Shown: positions 19,774 to 27,782, counted from the stretch's first letter. The stretch is DNA of 64,000 nt from RH-AL1 sp965214415 (GCA_965214415.1 CBDCBQ010000003.1:930001-994000); one strand, 5' to 3'. Translations and numbers: made by a program. Notes: generated by a model not told the origin, from the sequence alone.

Positions 19774-20098
19774 TCAGTGAGCCCTCAGCCTCGCCGAGCG
19801 AATTGCGTCGGCCGTCTCTGTCGCCCTGGCACGGGCGCCACGACCACAACCACTTATGGCGGTCGCGTTGCGCTCGCGCACCCACACCGTCGTCGTTGTG
19901 CTGACGGTCTGCGGGACATTGTCACCTTGCAGGTAGAATCCGCCCGGACCAGCGACAGGCGTCCGTGTCGTTGATCTGATAGATAACTTGGTTGTTGTTC
20001 GTCGTCTGGATCTCGAGCGGGCCGGCCCCGAGGCTGACCCAGCTTATCGTCAACGTGAAGAAGCTGGTCGTCACGGCACCGGCCGGCACGACGAGCAC
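19774..20098 (-). pseudogene. Frameshifted small phage-like gene
   Basis: From a GTG at 20098 the frame reads MLVVPAGAVTTSFFTLTISW and continues to NNNQVIYQINDTD. A shift near 19965 then opens PVAGPGGFYLQGDNVPQTVS followed by TTTTVWVRERNATAI. The parts form one beta-rich small protein of a type often found near phage structural genes (xVVPAGAVTT ... QxNGxVxYQI). It lies directly downstream of the coupled operon at 20133-22315 and was probably its last gene. Confidence 0.45.
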
Positions 20099-20132
20099 CG
20101 CGCCACGAGCAGGAGGCGACGCGCTACGTGCT

Positions 20133-20414
20133 TCACTCCGGCATCCCGTCGAAGTCCTCGCGCTCGGCGAGCTCGTGATCTGAGTTCGGCAGCCCGCCGC
20201 CAACGACGAGGACGCCTGTCTGCCCGGTCTCCTTGGCCAGCCGATGTATCCGGGCCTGGAAGTCGCTCTGCGTCTCGTCCAGCCCCCGGTCCCATTCGGA
20301 CTCGGGCGGGCATCTCTCGTCGTCGGGAAGCCCACCCACGACAAAAACGATATGGACGGCAGACGCGCCGGCGGCGCGGCGCTCGAGCGCCTGGATGCGA
20401 TCACGAAGTGCCAT
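20133..20414 (-). CDS. Small protein of phage-like operon (GGLP module)
   Basis: 93 residues: MALRDRIQALERRAAG, a probable helix, then VHIVFVVGGLPDDERCPPE, then ETQSDFQARIHRLAKETGQT and VLVVGGGLPNSDHELAE. The two VVxGGLP strands and the helix between suggest a small alpha/beta fold. The start overlaps the end of the DUF5681 gene by 14 bases, showing translational coupling. A degraded homologue of the second half lies on the other strand at 23217. Function unknown. Confidence 0.65.
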   Translation of the reverse strand: MALRDRIQALERRAAGASAVHIVFVVGGLPDDERCPPESEWDRGLDETQSDFQARIHRLAKETGQTGVLVVGGGLPNSDHELAEREDFDGMPE

Positions 20415-20865
20415 CGCGGTCCATCTTTTCTTCGAGCGCGTGCAGCCGCACCTCGAGATCCGCGGTCTCGATCGCCCGCCGCTGGAAATCGACGACCGCC
20501 GCCAGCGCCGTGCCCTCGTCGGGCGAGATCGAGCCCGCCGCCACCTCGGCGGTGATCGCCGCCGCGGCCTCGACGACGTCGCGCGCGCAGTTCACCTTCG
20601 GCAGGTCGAGCTGCACGGGCGCGCCGCGCCGCAGTGGCACGATGCGCTCGAGCACCAGCTTGGCCGCCACCATGTCACCGCTCTTGGCGCTCTCGATCAC
20701 CGCACGCACAATGTCCGGCACATCCGTTCGCATGAGTTGCTCGGCGAGCACGGTTGCGTGGTGACGCGAACCAGGCGTCCGACCCTTCGGGTTTCCGATC
20801 TGCCCCTTCTTGAAGGGCCGACCGCGGACGCGCGTTTTCAGTTGTGAAGTAGTTGCCTCGGTCAT
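20401..20865 (-). CDS. DUF5681-domain protein
   Basis: 154 residues from an ATG that overlaps the preceding stop (ATGA). It contains the DUF5681 hallmark RGRPFKKGQIGNPKGRTPGS, followed by a helical region (VLAEQLMRTDVPDIVRAVIE). A Glu-rich C-terminal helix (ETADLEVRLHALEEKMD) could form a coiled coil. DUF5681 proteins are frequent in prophages and islands, often near small terminase genes; their role is not established. It is the fourth gene of a tightly coupled minus-strand operon. Confidence 0.75.
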   Translation of the reverse strand: MTEATTSQLKTRVRGRPFKKGQIGNPKGRTPGSRHHATVLAEQLMRTDVPDIVRAVIESAKSGDMVAAKLVLERIVPLRRGAPVQLDLPKVNCARDVVEAAAAITAEVAAGSISPDEGTALAAVVDFQRRAIETADLEVRLHALEEKMDRDGTS

Positions 20866-21506
20866 GTCGGAGGTCGGAACGCGACGACGGATTGCAGTTG
20901 CCCGCTGAAGTGCCGCATCCACGTTTTCGGCTCGCCATAGAAAGTCGTAATCTGCCGCCCCGAGAGATCTGTCTGTGTTCGCGGCAGCAGCTGGCCTTGC
21001 GCAACATGAGGGTTGTTGGCGGCGCTCACGGCGTCGGCATAGATTCTTTGTTCGATTGCATCAAACGCCGGGCCGCCGGGAATGGTGTGTATGTCAACGT
21101 TTTTGAAGTCCGCGCTGTCGTTCTTGAATTCGACGAGCATCCGCCTTCGGTATTGCATAGGCCGCTCTCCTTCGAGCGGCCGGGGCGCGGAATTGCCGCG
21201 AGCGCTTGCGACCGCGTCCGCGCGCATCTGAGCGCCAGAGAGCGCCGCGCGGCGCTCGCGGTCCGACATGTCGTCGTCACCGACCTGCACCGCTTCGCCC
21301 GGCAACTTGCCGTCCTTTGACCTCGTGTCCTCCGGAGCATCGGCGCCCCGCTTCTCCATCGCGTCCATGCGACCGGACAAGCCCTGAAGGGCCTCGAGGA
21401 TCTTGGCCATGTCGCCGCCGCCCTCGGCATCAGCGCGGCGCTTCTCGTCCGCTGCTTTCAGGTCGGCGTCGATCTGGGCGGCGCGCTTGTTCACGTCATC
21501 AGGCAT
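20862..21506 (-). CDS. Unknown phage-like operon protein (GRQI module)
   Basis: 214 residues. The first half is helical and charged (MAKILEALQGLSGRMDAMEK) with an acidic-basic low-complexity stretch. The C-terminal part has TQTDLSGRQITTFYGEPKTW followed by MRHFSGQLQ. A related block, YTDSQGRQISEYMGQPRAWM, is in the plus-strand gene at 22550. The start overlaps the upstream gene by eight bases (ATGCCTGA) and the stop overlaps the next start. No known family. Confidence 0.65.
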   Translation of the reverse strand: MPDDVNKRAAQIDADLKAADEKRRADAEGGGDMAKILEALQGLSGRMDAMEKRGADAPEDTRSKDGKLPGEAVQVGDDDMSDRERRAALSGAQMRADAVASARGNSAPRPLEGERPMQYRRRMLVEFKNDSADFKNVDIHTIPGGPAFDAIEQRIYADAVSAANNPHVAQGQLLPRTQTDLSGRQITTFYGEPKTWMRHFSGQLQSVVAFRPPT

Positions 21507-22077
21507 TTTCTAGTTCCTCTGTTTGGATTCCAACGTTCGGGGTGCCTTTGCTCCAGACACCACCCGCCTCGCCGGCTTTCCCGACCACGAGCGCGACATG
21601 ATCAATTGCATTCGGGCTGTTCTCGACGAGAAGCGTAGTCCCGTCGCCGAGCTTGACCACGGCTGTATCGCCTGGGTCGAAGCTCACGGCCGGGCTTGTA
21701 TCGCAGGACATCAGCTTATTGTCCGGGTCGCAGATCGCCGTGGCGATATCCTGATCGAAGAAACGCCCTGTGGCCCACAATTGGCCTTGCCGGACGAACG
21801 CAAAAACGACAATGCCGACGACGCTGTCGCGAAACGAATTCGCGTCGAGCGTGCCAGTCGCGGGGTGTCCGAGCACGATCGGCGTCCCCAGGACGCGACG
21901 TTGCATCGTGCTGCTGAGCCAGATTTCTGGAGGCCTCCAAACGAACTCGTTGAGCGATGGTCGCCACGCCACACCGCAGCCCGAAACGCGCAGCGCAACC
22001 AACCAGGAGCCGCCGAACGGCATGGGGTTTGGCCCCTGACGCATCGCCACTTGTTCGGCCGCGCTCATCTCATTCAT
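21499..22077 (-). CDS. DUF2213-like (prohead-protease-like) phage protein
   Basis: About 192 residues from the ATG at 22077, chosen because it overlaps the stop of the ribbon-helix-helix gene by eight bases, the same coupling seen at its own end; an ATG or GTG further upstream (to 22137) is possible. Features: RVLGTPIVLGHPATGTLDAN, RQGQLWATGRFFD, SCDTSPAVSFDPGD and PNAIDHVALVVGKAG. The order of these elements (law of a hydrophobic strand, a variable strand, then NxxDHVALV) resembles DUF2213 head-maturation proteins, but the match is weak. Probably a phage or satellite morphogenesis-type gene. Confidence 0.5.
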   Translation of the reverse strand: MNEMSAAEQVAMRQGPNPMPFGGSWLVALRVSGCGVAWRPSLNEFVWRPPEIWLSSTMQRRVLGTPIVLGHPATGTLDANSFRDSVVGIVVFAFVRQGQLWATGRFFDQDIATAICDPDNKLMSCDTSPAVSFDPGDTAVVKLGDGTTLLVENSPNAIDHVALVVGKAGEAGGVWSKGTPNVGIQTEELENA

Positions 22078-22315
22078 GAGCGTGCGCCACAACATGCCTG
22101 ACGCCAGACTTCCGAGGCGTCGCGCGTCTGCCGACACCTGGTGCCGCCGCGTGCGGCTGGCGCGGCCCGAGGAGCTGGGCGCCCGACTCCGCGACCCACC
22201 CGGCTAAGACTCGCTGACAGACCCAGCTCCTACGCACGGACTGCGCTGCGGCGATCTCGTCGATCTGGGCAACCAAAACTTCGTCGAGAGAGATGCTGCA
22301 AGCCACTTTTGGCAT
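22070..22315 (-). CDS. Ribbon-helix-helix DNA-binding protein
   Basis: 81 residues. The N-terminal 45 residues fit a CopG/Arc-type ribbon-helix-helix: VACSISLDEVLVAQIDEIAA, then QSVRRSWVCQRVLAGWV. The tail is Pro/Arg-rich. As the first gene of the coupled minus-strand operon it may autoregulate it. The 22316-22549 gap between this gene and the divergent gene at 22550 is more AT-rich and should hold both promoters. Confidence 0.6.
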   Translation of the reverse strand: MPKVACSISLDEVLVAQIDEIAAAQSVRRSWVCQRVLAGWVAESGAQLLGPRQPHAAAPGVGRRATPRKSGVRHVVAHAHE

Positions 22316-22549
22316 TTGCGAACTCGTGTTAGGTTTAAATTCTCAAAAACGATTATAGAACGAGCACACCGAAAGCACAAGCAGTTGAAGAGTGGTTGAG
22401 AATCTTGGTTATACTTGGTCACCAATGGTCAAGGAAGGACACTTCGGAATAGCAGCTGACCAATCAGGCGCCCCGGGCGCAAACGAAGAGACTCCTTCGA
22501 GCTAAACAACATGCCGCGGCGCAGCCGGGTTATCAAAAGGGGTGAACAA

Positions 22550-22972
22550 ATGGGCGATTTACGTACAGATGATTGCCGCTGCTATGGTCCGCCGCGACGT
22601 CTCAGAATACCCGGCCAAGCGATTTTTCACCAGATTTTCAACGAGACGGCAGCGGCTTGCCCCCGATGCGGCGGCCGGGGGTTTCTGCCGACGCCCCTCG
22701 TGCTCGCGCCGGGCGCCGAGCTGATCGATGAGGCCACGATCTCAGCGGAGCAGACAGACGACGACTTAGGCCTGTGGTCGTATACAGATTCGCAGGGCCG
22801 GCAGATCTCCGAATACATGGGTCAACCACGCGCCTGGATGCGCCGGTTCGCTGGCCCCCAATATAGGATTACGCGTTGGAAAATAGATAGAGCGTTGCCG
22901 GCAATAGAATTCGGCAACATGATCGACGAGGAGAATATCCCGCCGCGCAGGTTTCTTTGGCTGAAGTCGTGA
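22550..22972 (+). CDS. Unknown protein with zinc-ribbon-like CxxC and GRQI module
   Basis: 140 residues from an ATG with AGGGG seven bases upstream. It has Cys residues near the N terminus (DDCRCYGPP), an ACPRCGGRGF zinc-knuckle-like motif, and YTDSQGRQISEYMGQPRAWM followed by RRFAGP. That block matches the C-terminal block of the minus-strand protein at 20862-21506. The C terminus has PPRRFLWLKS. Its stop overlaps the next gene's GTG (GTGA). Role unknown. Confidence 0.6.
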   Translation: MGDLRTDDCRCYGPPRRLRIPGQAIFHQIFNETAAACPRCGGRGFLPTPLVLAPGAELIDEATISAEQTDDDLGLWSYTDSQGRQISEYMGQPRAWMRRFAGPQYRITRWKIDRALPAIEFGNMIDEENIPPRRFLWLKS

Positions 22973-23196
22973 CCGTCGTGGAACCGGAAGATTTTTGTCT
23001 TGTAGCTGCGTACGTCCCCGGTACCCGCCGGCAATGGGTCATTGTAGCGGTTCAACTCACCGCTTGGGAAGAACTATCGGCTAGTTATACATACTTACGT
23101 CAAGTAAGCTCTCCAATGACGCGTGAAGACGCTCGGAACGTTGCTGATCGATTGGAATATGAGTACAACTGTGAATGGAACGTAGGTCACGCGTGA
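22969..23196 (+). CDS. Small unknown protein
   Basis: 75 residues, starting with a GTG that overlaps the previous stop (GTGA), so the two are coupled. It reads MTVVEPEDFCLVAAYVPGTR, then QWVIVAVQLTAWEELSASYT and a helical end MTREDARNVADRLEYEY. No family recognised. It is in the same place in this cluster as the DUF5681 gene is in the opposite-strand cluster. Confidence 0.5.
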   Translation: MTVVEPEDFCLVAAYVPGTRRQWVIVAVQLTAWEELSASYTYLRQVSSPMTREDARNVADRLEYEYNCEWNVGHA

Positions 23197-23216
23197 ATGA
23201 TATAAACGCGGCCTAG

Positions 23217-23498
23217 GACTGGCGCCAGGCTCCGGGCGAGACCTTTGACGTATTCAAGGAGCGCGCGATCGCGTCGGCCAAGGCGCTGGGCGAGAGAGGC
23301 GTTCTCGTTGGCGGCCTGCCGGACATGGACGACGAGCTTGTGGAAACGCCCGGCGCGGACGGAGAGCGCGGTAACGCCCACCGCCGTGGAGGGTGCCCCG
23401 GGCATCATTTTCGGGGTCGTCGAGCCCTTCCTCAGGTCCGCAGGGGGTCCGCAGCGATGGTCTCAACCCGGACAACCGGTCCTAAGCCGCTGATTTAA
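23217..23498 (+). pseudogene. Remnant homologous to the GGLP-module gene
   Basis: Directly after an in-frame TAG the frame reads DWRQAPGETFDVFKERAIAS, then AKALGERGVLVGGLPDMDDE. This parallels ETQSDFQARIHRLAKETGQT...VLVVGGGLPNSDHE in the gene at 20133-20414. The region after DELVE is not similar and runs on as probable non-coding frame to 23498. The N-terminal half and start are missing. Confidence 0.5.
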
Positions 23499-23967
23499 CT
23501 CGAGGCGCCGATGCCCGACCCGCTGATTGGTTCTAAGCAGACGCGCCGCGGCAGCGACTGTTGCTGAGTGCCTAGGGTCTCGGGCGTGAGGCGCCTCGTC
23601 GAGAAAACAACCCAGACCCGGGCTACGGCCCGGCTGGAGCCGTCGTACAGCCCTACCGCTGGAGCGCCCGATGTAGCGCACAAGTGCCTCGGCGTCCGGG
23701 AGACCGGGCCGCCGGCCCTGGGGCGTCGCGACCATTGGGGTGGGCGGCGAGGGCGTGCCGCGGCCAACGTTGAGCCGCGCCCGTCCGATCGTGCGCCCTG
23801 TTCCGACCACCCCGCCCGTCCTCACGGCGGCGCCGTTCCTCGTTGATGAGAGCTGCCGGGGGTCACCTTCAGCGCAGAAGTCCCCAAAGCAAAAGTTATC
23901 ATTTGATAGTGAGGCCGCCCCTCCAAGGGGCGGTACGAACGCTCTGGGGTATAAGGGGTGTGTGACT
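23499..23967. other. Island stretch without a supportable gene
   Basis: About 470 bases, GC-rich up to 23850. Several frames are open on both strands but none has a start with a ribosome site or a recognisable domain. A short perfect hairpin (CCGCCCCT-CCA-AGGGGCGG, 23915-23933) lies at the right side, without a U-tract. Probably decayed coding sequence. Confidence 0.5.
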
Positions 23968-24030
23968 GTCCCGCCCGAACACGTACCGTTCCAGATCGAC
24001 GAGCCACGTCAACCCGCTCTCCCCGTCTTT
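23968..24030 (-). repeat. Inverted copy of part of the PrimPol/RepA gene (63 bp, 2 mismatches)
   Basis: Read on the minus strand these 63 bases match 26378-26440 of the replication gene at 61 positions and encode the same KDGESGLTWLVDLERYV. The frame continues shortly (FGRD) and then diverges. Upstream on the minus strand QQALPARDR gives a weaker match to the corresponding residues. This is a remnant of a second, related replication gene in the opposite orientation. Confidence 0.85.
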
Positions 24031-24092
24031 GAGGCGATCGCGCGCTGGCAGCGCCTGCTGGCAAAAATCTCAGTGCCGGCGTTTGATCCGGA

Positions 24093-24248
24093 TCAGGCGT
24101 GCTCGATTTCCCGCTCGACCTCGCGAGCGTGAACTTTCTTGAAGTCTCCCTCACGCTGACGCCACTGGTCATTCACCCGTATGCTGTGCTGACCAGCGCG
24201 ATCATCCGTCAAGGCTTCGAGGAAGTTCTTCGGCGGCGATCTCAGCAT
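24093..24248 (-). pseudogene. Truncated HigB/RelE-type toxin
   Basis: 51 codons from an ATG at 24248: MLRSPPKNFLEALTDDRAGQ, HSIRVNDQWR, then QREGDFKKVHAREVEREIEH. LRSPPxNxLEAL.GDRAGQHSIRVNDQWR is the hallmark middle of HigB (RelE-superfamily) mRNA-cleaving toxins. The N-terminal 40 residues are gone (a stop lies 30 bases upstream in frame), the normal end with VEIVDYH is replaced, and no HigA antitoxin follows. It is a non-functional remnant. Confidence 0.7.
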
Positions 24249-24488
24249 ACAACATGTTATAGCCATGCGCGCCTCAAAAACTTATTTGGTCACCGTTACA
24301 TTCTGTACTAACTATTATATGCAGTTAAATACCAAAAAGCCATCTGTAAATGACTTGATTGTTTATTTTCCATTCATAAAACTTGTTATGGCTCCTCTTG
24401 CCCGTCCCCGGCTTGCGCTTGACCATATCGCTTTCTGCATATCTCTATGGATAGCTCTCTTTACCCTCCCAGTGCTCGGAGAAAGACG
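24249..24488. other. AT-rich leader of the replication genes
   Basis: About 240 bases upstream of the HTH gene, clearly AT-rich from about 24290 (TTATATGCAGTTAAATACC, TTGTTTATTTTCCATTC). It should hold the promoter of the HTH/replication operon and is the best candidate for an island replication origin, though I found no clear iterons. Confidence 0.35.
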
Positions 24489-24740
24489 ATGCCCCCTCGC
24501 AAAAAAGTCTCTGATGATCGCCAACACAATCCACAAAGTACCTCCTTCAAAAAATTCCAAACCCTCAAGCAATTCTCTGACGAGTTTCAGTTCTCACTTA
24601 GTAAAACAAAATTGTACGTCAAAGCAGGCCAATTAGACGTCGTGCATTTTGACCGGCTTGTCCGGGTACCGCCGGAGTCGCGCGAAGCGTTTCTCGCCCG
24701 GCATCTCGCGGCCTCGCGGGTATTGCGGCAGCAGGACTGA
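24489..24740 (+). CDS. Helix-turn-helix DNA-binding protein next to replication gene
   Basis: 83 residues from an ATG with GGAG eight bases upstream. A basic start (MPPRKKVSDDRQHN) is followed by a compact wHTH-type domain: TLKQFSDEFQFSLSKTKLYV, KAGQLDVVHF and RVPPESREAFLARHL, the layout of excisionase/AlpA-like helix-turn-helix proteins in which the second helix is preceded by F-S-x-S-K. It ends five bases before the replication gene and is surely cotranscribed with it. A role in replication initiation or copy control is inferred. Confidence 0.7.
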   Translation: MPPRKKVSDDRQHNPQSTSFKKFQTLKQFSDEFQFSLSKTKLYVKAGQLDVVHFDRLVRVPPESREAFLARHLAASRVLRQQD

Positions 24741-24745
24741 CCGTC

Positions 24746-26821
24746 ATGAACGGACCACCCGCCACATCAGACGGAAAGCGAGCGGCAGCGCTGGCGTCAG
24801 CCGCCAGAGGTTTCCGGTGTTTCCCTCTTCGTGCCAACGGCAAGTTGCCGAAGGACGGCATGGGCTGGACGCTCCACGCGTCGAGCGACCCCGACGTCGT
24901 CCGGTCAATGTGGACGGACCCCTTCACCGGCGCGGAGCACGACTACAACATCGGCTTCTTGACCAATGATCACATAGTGATCGATATAGATGTAAAAGAC
25001 CAAAAACAGGGTCTGAAGACTGCTTTGGAAGACCTAGAGCTTTATAAAAGTACGCTTTTTCCCAGTCGTATACCCGAATTTGACACGCTTACTGTTAGAA
25101 CTCCGAGTGGCGGCTATCACCTGATTTATAAAGGCGTCGATCATCTCGTTGGTAACGCCCATCTCATCAGTGCGAAGGATGGGATTGATGTGAAGAGCTT
25201 CCACGGTTATGTCGCCGCGCCCGGCTCGACGATCGACGGCCGCGGTTACGAGATCGTGCGTGACATTTTGGTCGCGCCGTTCCCCGAGCATCTGCGGCAC
25301 CTGCTGAAGGAACCGCGCCAGCGCACCAACAACGCAATCAGCATCGAGGAAGACCTGCCAGAGGCGATCTCGATCGCCACGCACTACCTGCAGCGTGACG
25401 CGCCCCCCGCGATCCAAGGGTCCAACGGCGACGACACGGCGTTCGCCGTCGGCTGCCGGATCCGCGACTTCGGCGTCTCCGAGGAGACGGCGCTCGAGCT
25501 GTTCCTGGACAAGTACAATTCGCGCTGCCAGCCACCGTGGAACGCGGGTGAGGCGCGGATCAAGATCGAGAACGCCTACCGCTACGCGAAGGGGGCGGCC
25601 GGCTCCGCCAGCCCCGCAGCCATCTTCGAGGACGTCCACATCATTCCGCTTCACGCTTCACCCACGGGTGAGGGCTTCGCCGCAGACCGGAAAGATGGCC
25701 CTGAGGTGCTCGAATCCAAGAAGCGCAACCGCTTCGAGCTTACCGCCTTCAGAGACATCAGCTTCTCCACGGGCCAGCGTTGGCTCGTCAAAGGTCTCTT
25801 GGCCGCGTCGGGCTTGGCGGTCATCTTCGGCGCAAAGAAGGAATACAAAAGCTTCATTGCTCTCGACCTCGGCTTGCACATCGCAGCCGGCAAGCCTTGG
25901 GCCGGTAAGAAGGTCAACCGGGGCGCCGTCGTCTTCATCGCGGCGGAGGGCGCCAACGGCTTCGCAGACCGCGTGGCGGGGAACCGCCAAAAGTTCAAGC
26001 TTCGCGCGGATCTGCCCTTCTACTTGATGAAAGCGAAGCCGAACCTCGGTGTTGGCGCTGGTGAACGGGATGAACTCATAGCGGCGATCGCACCAACCAT
26101 CGACAGCATCGGCATCCCGGTCGTGGCGATCTTCATCGACACGCTGGTGCGTACGCTCGCGGGATCGAACGAGAACGATGAGGGCATGCGGAACTTCTGC
26201 GACAATGCTGAGGCCCTCGCAGAGCACTTCGGCTGCCTGGCGGTTGCCGTGCACCATGTTGGCAAGGACGCCAGTAGGGGCATGCGGGGCAGCTCTGCGC
26301 TGGGCGGTGCAGTCGTGACGTCGTGGCGCGTCGAGAAGACTGCGCCTTTGCAAGCCCGCGTCAGCCTAGAGGACGCCAAGGACGGGGAGAGCGGGTTGAC
26401 GTGGCTCGTCGATCTGGAACGGTACGTGTACGGGCGGGACGAAGACGGCGACGAGGAGACTGTTCTGCTGGTCCGCGAGGTGAGTGAGCCGGTACCAACT
26501 GGCGGCACCAAAGCAGCCCCTGACGCCAACGCAAGCCGGCCACCCCCGCCGCAACTGAAGCTGTTCATGGACTGCCTCGAGTCTGCTTTGTTCAAAGGTC
26601 AGTATGCCGAGCCTTGTCGCAACGGCGTCGTGATGAAGGTTGTCGCGCTTAAGGCCGTGCGGACGGAGTACTTCACCAGACGCGGTGACGAGGCGACCGA
26701 TGCTGCTAAGCGAACATCGTTCAACAACCAGGTCAAGAACGCTTTCGAGCGGCGGCTCGTCGAGACTGCTGAGATCGACACGGAAACAGTGGTCTGGAAG
26801 ACCCTGAGGCCAGGGCTCTAG
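24746..26821 (+). CDS. PrimPol primase-polymerase fused to RepA-type AAA ATPase (replication protein)
   Basis: 691 residues. The N-terminal primase-polymerase domain (about 10-180) has the acidic pair Asp80/Asp82 in VIDIDVKD, TPSGGYHLIYKG and GIDVKSFHGYVAAPGS. The second half is a RepA/RecA-like ATPase (about 330-560) with a Walker A-like FGAKKEYKSF (Lys368, Ser369), IAAEG, Walker B FIDTL (Asp465) and VHHVGKDASRGMRGSSALGG. Such proteins start replication of plasmids, satellites and integrative elements. Codons from about 24955 to 25200 are distinctly AT-rich against the GC-rich rest, a mosaic hint. Part of its ATPase sequence is repeated in reverse at 23968. Confidence 0.85.
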   Translation: MNGPPATSDGKRAAALASAARGFRCFPLRANGKLPKDGMGWTLHASSDPDVVRSMWTDPFTGAEHDYNIGFLTNDHIVIDIDVKDQKQGLKTALEDLELYKSTLFPSRIPEFDTLTVRTPSGGYHLIYKGVDHLVGNAHLISAKDGIDVKSFHGYVAAPGSTIDGRGYEIVRDILVAPFPEHLRHLLKEPRQRTNNAISIEEDLPEAISIATHYLQRDAPPAIQGSNGDDTAFAVGCRIRDFGVSEETALELFLDKYNSRCQPPWNAGEARIKIENAYRYAKGAAGSASPAAIFEDVHIIPLHASPTGEGFAADRKDGPEVLESKKRNRFELTAFRDISFSTGQRWLVKGLLAASGLAVIFGAKKEYKSFIALDLGLHIAAGKPWAGKKVNRGAVVFIAAEGANGFADRVAGNRQKFKLRADLPFYLMKAKPNLGVGAGERDELIAAIAPTIDSIGIPVVAIFIDTLVRTLAGSNENDEGMRNFCDNAEALAEHFGCLAVAVHHVGKDASRGMRGSSALGGAVVTSWRVEKTAPLQARVSLEDAKDGESGLTWLVDLERYVYGRDEDGDEETVLLVREVSEPVPTGGTKAAPDANASRPPPPQLKLFMDCLESALFKGQYAEPCRNGVVMKVVALKAVRTEYFTRRGDEATDAAKRTSFNNQVKNAFERRLVETAEIDTETVVWKTLRPGL
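26378..26440 (+). repeat. Partner of the 63-bp inverted repeat
   Basis: Segment of the replication gene coding for KDGESGLTWLVDLERYVYGRD; its inverted copy is at 23968-24030 with two mismatches. Confidence 0.85.
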
Positions 26822-26824
26822 CTA

Positions 26825-26854
26825 GCTAGGGTCCAAACCCAATCAGCTTAGCCG
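26825..26854 (+). repeat. Left arm of 30-bp inverted repeat around the PEP-CTERM gene
   Basis: GCTAGGGTCCAAACCCAATC and the next ten bases pair with 27877-27906, 29 of 30 matching. The arm starts four bases after the stop of the replication gene. Outside it both arms also carry a CCAGG-like block, so similarity may extend outward with a small insertion on the left. Confidence 0.85.
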
Positions 26855-27031
26855 TCCGAACGTCGGAGTTGGGTGGGAAGCCGTCAGTCTGCTTTCGCTT
26901 CTTGTCGGGGCCGGGCTATCCTGTAATACTTTAGGCGTAGATGGCATCGCTCGACACCGAGGGTGTTTATGTTAAGGCTGCCCGGCGGCAAACGGCCGTG
27001 AACCCGGCTGACTTGCCGTGAGGACTTGACG

Positions 27032-27757
27032 ATGACGACACGCACTTTAGGATTGACACTCCGAACAGCTTTTCTGGCCACCGGTTTGGCAACTTGTGCA
27101 AGCGCTGCCAACGCTGCGATAGTCGAATTTACGTCGGAGGCCGCGTTCGACGCCGCGATTAGCAACCCAATCCAGTACAACTTCAATCCTTACTCGGCGA
27201 ATGCCAATGCGCCAAACCCGTTTCAGGCAGGGCCTGTCTCATTCTCGTTTAAGCCGTTGGATGAGATTTTTAACGACGGTGCTTACGGTGCAAATACGCA
27301 CTATCTGTCTGCGATTAGCAATGGCGGGACAACCGTTGCGGTAAGCGCCGGTGTCGTTGCGCACACGTACTCCGCGCTTGGTTTCAACTTTGGGACCTTT
27401 AATGGGCCGACTCTGACTAACATCAATGTAGATGGAACACCACAAGCGCCAATCTTGACGCCATCGGCTGATGGTCCTACGCATAATACAACGTTCGTTG
27501 GCTTTATCGACACGAACGCGAACGGCATCAGCAATGTCAGCTTCTCGACCATATCCAACGATGGGAACACGGGTTCCGAGCTTGATTTCATCAACTTCAC
27601 GACAGGCGGTCTACCGGAGACTGGCCTCCCCATGCCGGTCTCCGGTGTTCCCGAGCCGTCCACCTGGGCCATGATGCTTCTCGGCTTCGGAGGACTTGGC
27701 TTCCTCGGTTTTCGCAAGTCGCGTAAGGCAGACGCTGCTTGCATGCTGGCCGCGTAA
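27032..27757 (+). CDS. PEP-CTERM sorting-domain exported protein
   Basis: 241 residues from an ATG with GAGG eight bases upstream. Signal peptide: LTLRTAFLATGLATCASAAN. A beta-rich, Asn/Gly/Thr-rich body follows (PQAPILTPSADGPTHNTTFV). The C terminus is a PEP-CTERM signal: VPEPSTWAMMLLGFGGLGFL and a basic RKSRK end, recognised by an exosortase that must be encoded elsewhere. Body composition is less GC-rich than chromosomal genes. A -10-like TAATACT with TTGTCG 16 bases upstream (about 26904-26930) is a possible promoter. The gene is a stand-alone unit between inverted repeats. Confidence 0.85.
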   Translation: MTTRTLGLTLRTAFLATGLATCASAANAAIVEFTSEAAFDAAISNPIQYNFNPYSANANAPNPFQAGPVSFSFKPLDEIFNDGAYGANTHYLSAISNGGTTVAVSAGVVAHTYSALGFNFGTFNGPTLTNINVDGTPQAPILTPSADGPTHNTTFVGFIDTNANGISNVSFSTISNDGNTGSELDFINFTTGGLPETGLPMPVSGVPEPSTWAMMLLGFGGLGFLGFRKSRKADAACMLAA

Positions 27758-27782
27758 CCCGCTCACGTCTCGACGATCTGCA

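Noticed and set aside
19717..19974. Plus-strand open frame over the small phage-like remnant
   Set aside because: Low-complexity translation without a ribosome site; the minus strand shows a better protein across a frameshift.
23740..24132. Plus-strand open frame containing VPFQIDEPRQPALPV
   Set aside because: This is the antisense translation of the inverted RepA gene fragment; the same peptide appears antisense to the intact gene at 26.4 kb.
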